This document shows, one piece after another, positions 5,611-10,437 of a stretch of 10,437 nucleotides of DNA. Origin of the DNA: Pseudomonadota bacterium (GTDB taxonomy: Bacteria; Pseudomonadota; Gammaproteobacteria; Steroidobacterales; Steroidobacteraceae); the NCBI GenBank assembly GCA_018241455.1, contig JAFEDW010000052.1:1-10437 (forward strand). Reading direction: 5' to 3'. The notes under the pieces are model-generated. The model did not search any database. It was not told the DNA's origin and was given only the letters and a program-made list of their open reading frames with translations. The translations under genes and the position numbers were made by a program. Position 1 is the stretch's first letter. Each line of letters opens with the position of its first letter.

Positions 5611-8067
5611 TCAGTGCGCGGCGGATGGCGCCGCGGCGTGCGTGCCGAGTTCATCGGGCGCGAATTCGTCGACGTTGACGATGTCCATCACCAGCTCGTC
5701 GTAGTGCCGCAGGTTGTCCGCCTCTTCGCCGGTCAGGATGCCGAGCGCCCGGCCCTGTTCGATCTGGCCGGGCAGGTCGAGCGCGGTGATGCGGCCGGTG
5801 CGCACGCCCTCGACGCGCAGCTTCTTTTCGAGCGGCTCGGCGAGCGGCGCCAGCTCGAGCACCCGCTGCAGCGCGCCGAGCGCGCTGCCCGCCACCGGTT
5901 CGCGATACACACCGGCCGTCAGGCGGTCGCGCGGCTCGCCGGGTTCCTGCACCAGCTGCGCGACCGAGCGTGCCAGCCGGTCGCCCGGCGCGAAGTAGGT
6001 CAGGCCGCGCGGAAAGATGAACACGCGCATCAACCAGGACATCGGCCGTACCGGAAAGTTGCGCAGCACGCCGTGCAGCTGCTCCTGCGCCTGGTACAGC
6101 AGCTCACGGCAGGACCACTCGACGATCGGCAGGTCGGCGGGCGGGCTTCCCTGGTCTTCGTGGTGCTTGAGCACCATCGAGGCCAGGTACAGCGATGAGA
6201 GCACGTCGCCGAGCCGCGCCGAGATGCTCTCCTTCTTCTTCAGGTAGCCGCCGAGCGCCAGCATCGCCACGTCGGTGGCGAAGGCGAACGAGGCGCTGAA
6301 TCGTTCGATGTGCTGGTAGTAGCGACGCGTCGGCCCGGCGTTCGGCACGTTGCGGAACCGCGCCAGCGTGAGCGCCATGACCAGCGAACGCGCGGCATTG
6401 GAGATCGTGAAGCCGATATGCCCGAACAGCGCGCGGTCGAACTCGTCGACGCCGCGCGCGCGGTCGGGATTGCGCGCCGCGTTCATCTCGCGCAGCACGA
6501 ACGGATGGCAGCGGATCGCGCCCTGCCCGAAGATGATCAGGCTGCGCGTCAGGATGTTGGCGCCCTCGACGGTGATCGCGATCGGGATCGACTGGTAGCC
6601 GCGGCCGAGGTAATTGCGCGGCCCGAGCATGATGCCCTTGCCGCCCTGCACATCCATCGCATCGTTGGCGACGCGCCGGCCAAATTCGGTGACATGGTAT
6701 TTGAGGATGCCGGCTGGTACTGCAGGCCGCGCGCCCGCGTCGATCGCCGCGATCGTCACGCTGCGCGCCGCGTCGGATATATAGGTGAGGCCGACCATGC
6801 GCGCGATCGCCAGCTCGACGCCCTCGAACTTGCCGACCGGCATGTTGAACTGGCGGCGGATGCGCGCATAGGCGCCGGTCGCGAACACCGCCGCCTTCGA
6901 GCCGCCGGTGGCGTTCGAGGGCAGCGAGATGCAGCGTCCGACCGAGAGCTGCTCGACCAGCATGCGCCAGCCCTGGCCGGCCATCTTGACGCCGCCGATA
7001 ATCGCATCGAGCGGCACGAACACGTCGTGCCCGCGCACCGGACCGTTCTGGAACGGAATGTTCAGCGGCAGGTGGCGCTTGCCGATCTCGACGCCGGGCG
7101 TGTTGCGGTCGATCAGTGCGCAGGTGATGCCGAGATCGACCTCGCCGCCGAGCAGGCGGTCGGGATCCTGCATGCGGAAGGCCAGTCCGATGACGGTGGC
7201 GATCGGCGCGAGGGTGATGTAGCGCTTCGAGAAGTTCAGCCTGAGGCCGAGCACTTCCTGGCCGCGCCACATGCCGCGGCAGACGACACCGGTGTCGGGA
7301 ATGGCGGCCGCGTCGGAGCCGACGCGCGGGCCGGTGAGCGCGAAGCAGGGAATGTCTTCGCCGCGCGCCAGCCGCGGCAGGTAGTGGTTCTTCTGCTCCT
7401 CGGTGCCGTAGTGGTTCAGCAGCTCGGCGGGGCCCAGTGAATTCGGCACCGCGACGGTCGAGGCGCAGGTCACGCTGCGGCTGGCGAGCTTCACCAGCAC
7501 GCAGGAATGCGCGTAGGCCGAGAAACCCAGCCCCCCGTACTGCTTGCCGATGATCATCGCGAAGAAGCCGCGCGACTTGATGAACGCCCACGCTTCCGGC
7601 GGCAGGTCGCCGCGGCGATGCGTGATGTCGAAGTCGTCGAGCATCCGGCACAGCTCTTCGCAGGGGCCGGCGAGGAAGGCCTGCTCCTCGGCCGACAGCC
7701 GCGGCGGTGGAATGGCGCGGAGCTTGGACCAGTCGGGCTTGCCGCTGAACAGCTCGCCGTCCCAGGAAACGGTGCCGGCCTCGAGCGCCTCGCGCTCGGT
7801 GCTCGACATCTTCGGCAGCAGGCGCAGGTAGGCGCGCAGGAACGGGCGGCTCACCACGGCCTTGCGCAACGGCCGCACGTTCAGCAGCCACAGCAGCGCG
7901 AGCAATATCCACAGCGTGCCCTGCCAGATGCCGCCGGGATGGCCGAATCGCAGGTAGGCCGCGAACAGCACGCTGAAGGTCAGCGTATAGATGAACAGCG
8001 GCAGCCGGCGGTAGGCGAGGTACACCACCGCCAGCACGAAAATCACGGTAATTGCGGCGCCGGCCAT
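5611..8067 (-). CDS. fadE: Acyl-CoA dehydrogenase FadE
   Basis: 818 residues, close to the 814 of E. coli FadE and similar along its whole length. It catalyses the first step of fatty-acid beta-oxidation: acyl-CoA to trans-2-enoyl-CoA with FAD, electrons passing to an electron-transfer flavoprotein. The first 65 residues hold two or three hydrophobic helices (about 4-18, 22-40, 50-63), suggesting inner-membrane attachment. The dehydrogenase core follows: GKQYGGLGFSAYAHS (174-188), the FAD/substrate segment around TGPRVGSDAAAIPDTG (245-260), KMAGQGWRMLVE (361-372), GGKGIMLGPRNYLGRGYQ (475-492) and the segment with the presumed catalytic Glu501 (ITVEGANILTRSL). A FadE-specific C-terminal domain runs from about 520 to the end (SARLGDVLSSLYLAS; near the end NVDEFAPDEL). 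The first possible in-frame ATG is 8067, because a TAG lies just upstream. It follows mdh by 38 bases and precedes exeA by 17. Confidence 0.96.
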   Translation of the reverse strand: MAGAAITVIFVLAVVYLAYRRLPLFIYTLTFSVLFAAYLRFGHPGGIWQGTLWILLALLWLLNVRPLRKAVVSRPFLRAYLRLLPKMSSTEREALEAGTVSWDGELFSGKPDWSKLRAIPPPRLSAEEQAFLAGPCEELCRMLDDFDITHRRGDLPPEAWAFIKSRGFFAMIIGKQYGGLGFSAYAHSCVLVKLASRSVTCASTVAVPNSLGPAELLNHYGTEEQKNHYLPRLARGEDIPCFALTGPRVGSDAAAIPDTGVVCRGMWRGQEVLGLRLNFSKRYITLAPIATVIGLAFRMQDPDRLLGGEVDLGITCALIDRNTPGVEIGKRHLPLNIPFQNGPVRGHDVFVPLDAIIGGVKMAGQGWRMLVEQLSVGRCISLPSNATGGSKAAVFATGAYARIRRQFNMPVGKFEGVELAIARMVGLTYISDAARSVTIAAIDAGARPAVPAGILKYHVTEFGRRVANDAMDVQGGKGIMLGPRNYLGRGYQSIPIAITVEGANILTRSLIIFGQGAIRCHPFVLREMNAARNPDRARGVDEFDRALFGHIGFTISNAARSLVMALTLARFRNVPNAGPTRRYYQHIERFSASFAFATDVAMLALGGYLKKKESISARLGDVLSSLYLASMVLKHHEDQGSPPADLPIVEWSCRELLYQAQEQLHGVLRNFPVRPMSWLMRVFIFPRGLTYFAPGDRLARSVAQLVQEPGEPRDRLTAGVYREPVAGSALGALQRVLELAPLAEPLEKKLRVEGVRTGRITALDLPGQIEQGRALGILTGEEADNLRHYDELVMDIVNVDEFAPDELGTHAAAPSAAH

Positions 8068-8105
8068 GGCGCCATACTAGTCCTCGGCGCAGCCTCGCGC
8101 GAGCC

Positions 8106-9086
8106 TCAGCCGAGCAGGTCGCGCACGCCCTCGCGTTCCTCGCGCAACTCCTTTTCCGTGGCCTCGAGCTTGCCGCGGCTGAAGGCGTCGATGCCGAGGT
8201 TGGGCACGATCTGGTAACGGCCGTCGCGGCAGGTGACGGGATAGGAATAGATGATGCCTTCGCCGATGCCGTAGCTGCCATCGGCCGGGATGCCCATGCT
8301 GACCCAGTCGCCCTCGGGCGTACCCAGGAACCAGGTGCGCATGTGATCGAGCGCGGCCGAGGCGGCCGAGGCCGCCGACGAAGAGCCGCGCGCCTTGATC
8401 ACCGCGGCGCCGCGCTGCTGCACGGTGGGAATGAAGGTCTGCTCGATCCACGCCTGGTCCACGAGGCTCTTGGCGCTCTTGCCGTCGACCGTCGCGTGGC
8501 TGAGGTCCGGATACTGCGTCGAGGAATGATTGCCCCAGATCGTCATGCGGCGGATGTCGGTCACGTGCTTGCCGGTCTTTTCAGCCAGCTGCGAGAGCGC
8601 GCGGTTGTGGTCGAGGCGCGTCATCGCGGTGAAATGCCCGGGATTCAGGCCCGGCGCGTTGCTACGCGCGATCAGCGCATTCGTGTTGGCCGGATTCCCG
8701 ACCACCAGCACGCGCACCTGCCGGTCCGCGACCGCATCGAGCGCCTTGCCCTGCGCGGAGAAGATCTGCGCGTTGGCGAGCAGCAAATCCTTGCGCTCCA
8801 TGCCGGGGCCGCGCGGCCGCGCGCCGACCAGCATCGCGGCGTGGCAGTCGCGGAACGCCACTTTCGCATCGTCCGTGGCGACGACGCGGTTCAGCGTCGG
8901 AAAGGCGCAGTCGGCCAGTTCCATGACGATGCCGTTCAGGCCCGGGAGCGCGGCGGTGATCTCGAGCAGGTGCAGGTTGACCGGCTGGTCAGCCCCGAGC
9001 ATCTGGCCGGAGGCCACGCGGAACGCGAGCGCGTAGCCGATCTGGCCGGCGGCGCCGGTGATCGCGACATTCAGGGGCTTCTTCAC
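8106..9086 (-). CDS. mdh: Malate dehydrogenase
   Basis: 326 residues from a GTG at 9086, the length usual for the Burkholderia/Xanthomonas type of NAD-dependent malate dehydrogenase. It interconverts malate and oxaloacetate in the cytoplasmic TCA cycle. Seen: NAD-binding GAAGQIG (11-17), LLEI (40-43), the mobile-loop arginines in ARPRGPGMERKDLL (Arg92, Arg98), GNPANTNA (130-137), TRLDHNRA with Asp159, and the catalytic His187 in WGNHSSTQYP. The frame can be read further up to 9137, but that stretch lacks family similarity and overlaps the predicted promoter; a GGAG Shine-Dalgarno lies 9 bases before the GTG at 9086, so this start is preferred. It heads the block mdh-fadE-exeA-gspB. Confidence 0.96.
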   Translation of the reverse strand: MKKPLNVAITGAAGQIGYALAFRVASGQMLGADQPVNLHLLEITAALPGLNGIVMELADCAFPTLNRVVATDDAKVAFRDCHAAMLVGARPRGPGMERKDLLLANAQIFSAQGKALDAVADRQVRVLVVGNPANTNALIARSNAPGLNPGHFTAMTRLDHNRALSQLAEKTGKHVTDIRRMTIWGNHSSTQYPDLSHATVDGKSAKSLVDQAWIEQTFIPTVQQRGAAVIKARGSSSAASAASAALDHMRTWFLGTPEGDWVSMGIPADGSYGIGEGIIYSYPVTCRDGRYQIVPNLGIDAFSRGKLEATEKELREEREGVRDLLG

Positions 9087-9095
9087 GAGGGTCGT

Positions 9096-9099
9096 CTCC
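9096..9099 (-). promoter_or_regulatory. Ribosome binding site of mdh
   Basis: GGAG on the minus strand, 9 bases upstream of the GTG at 9086. It decides the start in favour of 9086 over the longer frame from 9137. Confidence 0.7.
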
Positions 9100-9127
9100 A
9101 GGCAGGACGGTGTTGGGCGAGGAGCGG

Positions 9128-9136
9128 ATTCTAGCA
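9128..9136 (-). promoter_or_regulatory. Extended -10 promoter of mdh
   Basis: On the minus strand TG-C-TAGAAT: a TGn extension plus a hexamer with 5 of 6 matches to TATAAT. No convincing -35 is seen 17 bases upstream, which is typical of extended -10 promoters. The start point should fall near 9121, giving a leader of about 35 bases that carries the GGAG site. It may drive the whole mdh-fadE-exeA-gspB block. Confidence 0.6.
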
Positions 9137-9178
9137 CCGCCGTCCGCGGCTCGAGCCGGGGCGCCGTGGCTGTGGGCC

Positions 9179-9187
9179 TGATAGCAT
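9179..9187 (+). promoter_or_regulatory. Possible extended -10 promoter of the MlaE-family operon
   Basis: TG-A-TAGCAT on the plus strand (hexamer 9182-9187, 4 of 6 matches including T1, A2 and T6). It would start transcription near 9194, about 48 bases before the GTG at 9242. No -35 box is clear. It lies back to back with the mdh promoter. Confidence 0.35.
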
Positions 9188-9241
9188 CGCGCCGTCAAGG
9201 GGCCATTTCCTGAAGGGTCCGGTACTGCCGATGAGCGAGCC

Positions 9242-10369
9242 GTGTACTGCGTAGCGCAACGCCAGGCCGACCGCGTCGAGTTGGAGCTGCGCGGCGAATG
9301 GCGCGTCGCCGCGCTGCCCGCGATAGAGCTTGAACTGGCGGCGGTGGATGCGGGCGGACAACGCCGGCTTCGGGTCGATGCGCGCGCGGCGCAGTTCGAC
9401 CTGTCGGGCGCCTGGCTGCTGCACGACTATTTGGCGCGAATCGGGGCCGCGGGCGTCAGCACGGAATTTGCCGGCGAGCCGCCGCCCGCGCTGGCGCTGA
9501 TCGCGCGCACGCTCGGCAGCGAGACGGCCAGCGTCGGCGACGAAGCCCTGTCGCGCACCGCCTGGCTCGATCCGGCCGTTGCGGTGGAGGGCCTGGGTCG
9601 CAAGACGGTGGCGGGCTGGCGGCTGATCGAATCGCTGCTCGCCTTCCTGGGCCACGCCAGCTACGCCGTGGGCCGCGCGTTCGTCAGTGTGCGGCGCTGG
9701 CGCCCGACCTCGATCACGCGGCACGTGTACGACACCGGCATCACCGCGATTCCGATCGTCGCGCTGATCGCCTTCCTGATCGCCGTGATCCTGGCCTACA
9801 TGGGCGCGCAGCAGCTGCGCAAGTTCGGCGCCGACATCTTCGTCGTCGACCTGGTCACGGTCGGCGTGCTGCGCGAACTCGGCGTGCTGCTCACGGCGAT
9901 CATCGTCGCGGGCCGCTCCGGCAGCGCCTTCGCCGCCGAGATCGGCGCGATGCGCCTCAATGAAGAGGTGGATGCGCTGCAGGCGATCGGCGTCGATCCG
10001 ATCGAGGTGCTGGTGCTGCCGCGCGTGATCGGCCTCGTGATCGCACTGCCCTTGCTGACGGTGATCGCCGACGGCATCGGCCTGGTCGGCGGCGGCTTGC
10101 TGTGCCACACGCTGCTGGGCATGCCGCTGGCGCAATACCTGAACCGCGCCAACGAGGCCATCGCCTCGACGACCTTCTGGGTCGGCATCATCAAGGCGCC
10201 GGTGTTCGCGCTGCTGATCGCGCTGGCCGGCACGTGGTGCGGGCTGCGCGTGCGCGGCTCCTCGCGCGAGCTCGGGCGCCTGACCACGCTGGCGGTGGTG
10301 CAGGCGATCTTCTTCGTGATCCTCGCCGACGCGCTGTTCGCCGTCATGTTCATGGAGATGGACATCTGA
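9242..10369 (+). CDS. MlaE-family ABC transporter permease with N-terminal STAS-like domain
   Basis: 375 residues from a GTG at 9242; no ATG is available in this frame, and an in-frame TAG at 9182 bounds it upstream. Residues about 10-95 (VELELRGEWRVAALPAIELE, then LRVDARAAQFDLSGAWLLHD) resemble a STAS domain, the fold of MlaB. Residues about 125-375 are an MlaE/YrbE permease with hydrophobic helices near 168-186, 205-225, 256-290, 312-334 and 350-372, and the family signature GRSGSAFAAEIGAMRLNEEV (224-243) followed by DALQAIGVDP. Family members move phospholipids or other lipids between inner and outer membranes together with an ATPase and an MCE-domain protein. The next gene, an ATPase, starts on the A of its TGA, so the two are co-translated. 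Canonical mla operons put the ATPase first and keep MlaB separate, so this is probably a paralogous MCE system, not mlaFEDCB itself. Confidence 0.92.
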   Translation: MYCVAQRQADRVELELRGEWRVAALPAIELELAAVDAGGQRRLRVDARAAQFDLSGAWLLHDYLARIGAAGVSTEFAGEPPPALALIARTLGSETASVGDEALSRTAWLDPAVAVEGLGRKTVAGWRLIESLLAFLGHASYAVGRAFVSVRRWRPTSITRHVYDTGITAIPIVALIAFLIAVILAYMGAQQLRKFGADIFVVDLVTVGVLRELGVLLTAIIVAGRSGSAFAAEIGAMRLNEEVDALQAIGVDPIEVLVLPRVIGLVIALPLLTVIADGIGLVGGGLLCHTLLGMPLAQYLNRANEAIASTTFWVGIIKAPVFALLIALAGTWCGLRVRGSSRELGRLTTLAVVQAIFFVILADALFAVMFMEMDI

Positions 10370-10437
10370 TGGGCACCGTCGTCGAAGTGCGCGGGCTGGT
10401 CAACCGCTTCGGGCGGCAGACGGTGCACCGCAACCTC
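10369..10437 (+). CDS. ABC transporter ATP-binding protein (MlaF-like), 5' end only
   Basis: ATG at 10369 overlaps the permease stop by one base (TGATG). The 23 visible codons run to the window edge without a stop: MGTVVEVRGLVNRFGRQTVH and three more residues. This is the usual N-terminus of an MlaF/Ttg2A-type ATPase before Walker A, which lies beyond the edge. The call rests on the short N-terminus and on its coupling to an MlaE-family permease. Confidence 0.75.
   Translation, partial: MGTVVEVRGLVNRFGRQTVHRNL

Noticed and set aside
8094..8103. 10-bp palindrome CTCGCGCGAG in the mdh-fadE gap
   Set aside because: Short self-complementary GC runs are expected by chance in this composition, and it is not near a promoter or in a terminator context.
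6104..8281. Minus-strand 725-codon open frame overlapping fadE
   Set aside because: It is a shadow frame of fadE, rich in Arg and Ala, running into the end of mdh; the fadE frame matches FadE throughout.
9087..9137. N-terminal extension of malate dehydrogenase to a GTG at 9137
   Set aside because: The extra 17 residues have no family similarity, the GTG overlaps the -10 promoter, and a GGAG site fits the GTG at 9086.
9131..10135. Minus-strand 334-codon open frame opposite the permease
   Set aside because: It is a His/Asp/Arg-rich shadow with no hydrophobic or domain structure; the permease signature lies on the plus strand.
1..10437. Mobile element, prophage, CRISPR, toxin-antitoxin or tRNA gene
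   Set aside because: I found no transposase, integrase, spaced direct repeats, small paired ORFs or tRNA-like cloverleaf; coding density and composition look even throughout.

Overview
The window is uniformly GC-rich, densely coded bacterial DNA with no mobile elements, RNA genes or CRISPR. A FadE-type acyl-CoA dehydrogenase of E. coli length, an ExeA/GspB pair of the type II secretion system (T2SS) and an MlaE-family lipid transport permease point to a GC-rich Gammaproteobacterium. The Xanthomonadales / Nevskiales / Steroidobacterales group is my best guess. That placement is inferred from gene types, not from a marker gene.

Layout. (A) 1-1774, minus strand: a signalling pair. A fusion of a degenerate receiver domain to a Ser/Thr protein kinase is followed, with overlapping ends, by an Hpt-like helical protein that runs off the left edge. 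(B) 1775-1975: a divergent control region of about 200 bases with a near-perfect CRP-type palindrome, two GC hairpins and a promoter that appears to start transcription at the GTG of the next gene. (C) 1976-3214, plus strand: a single FAD/NAD(P)H-dependent ferredoxin-reductase-type oxidoreductase, convergent with region D across 21 bases. (D) 3236-9086, minus strand: a co-directional block in transcription order mdh (malate dehydrogenase), fadE, exeA (AAA+ ATPase with a periplasmic peptidoglycan-binding end), gspB. exeA and gspB are 3 bases apart; fadE to exeA is 17 bases and mdh to fadE 38 bases. mdh has a clear extended -10 promoter and a ribosome binding site. (E) 9242 to the right edge, plus strand: an MlaE-family permease with a fused N-terminal STAS-like domain, overlapping by one base the start of its ATPase, which is cut by the window end.

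How the genes work together. exeA and gspB are accessory T2SS genes that help insert the secretin through peptidoglycan. They sit at the end of a unit headed by central carbon (mdh) and fatty-acid beta-oxidation (fadE) genes, possibly only by shared transcription. The permease/ATPase pair is the start of an MCE-type lipid transporter of the outer envelope. Most of the window is ordinary housekeeping and envelope biology. The least ordinary part is the left-hand signalling pair, in which the receiver lacks its phosphoacceptor Asp, the kinase glycine loop is eroded and the Hpt-like partner lacks the HxxKG motif.
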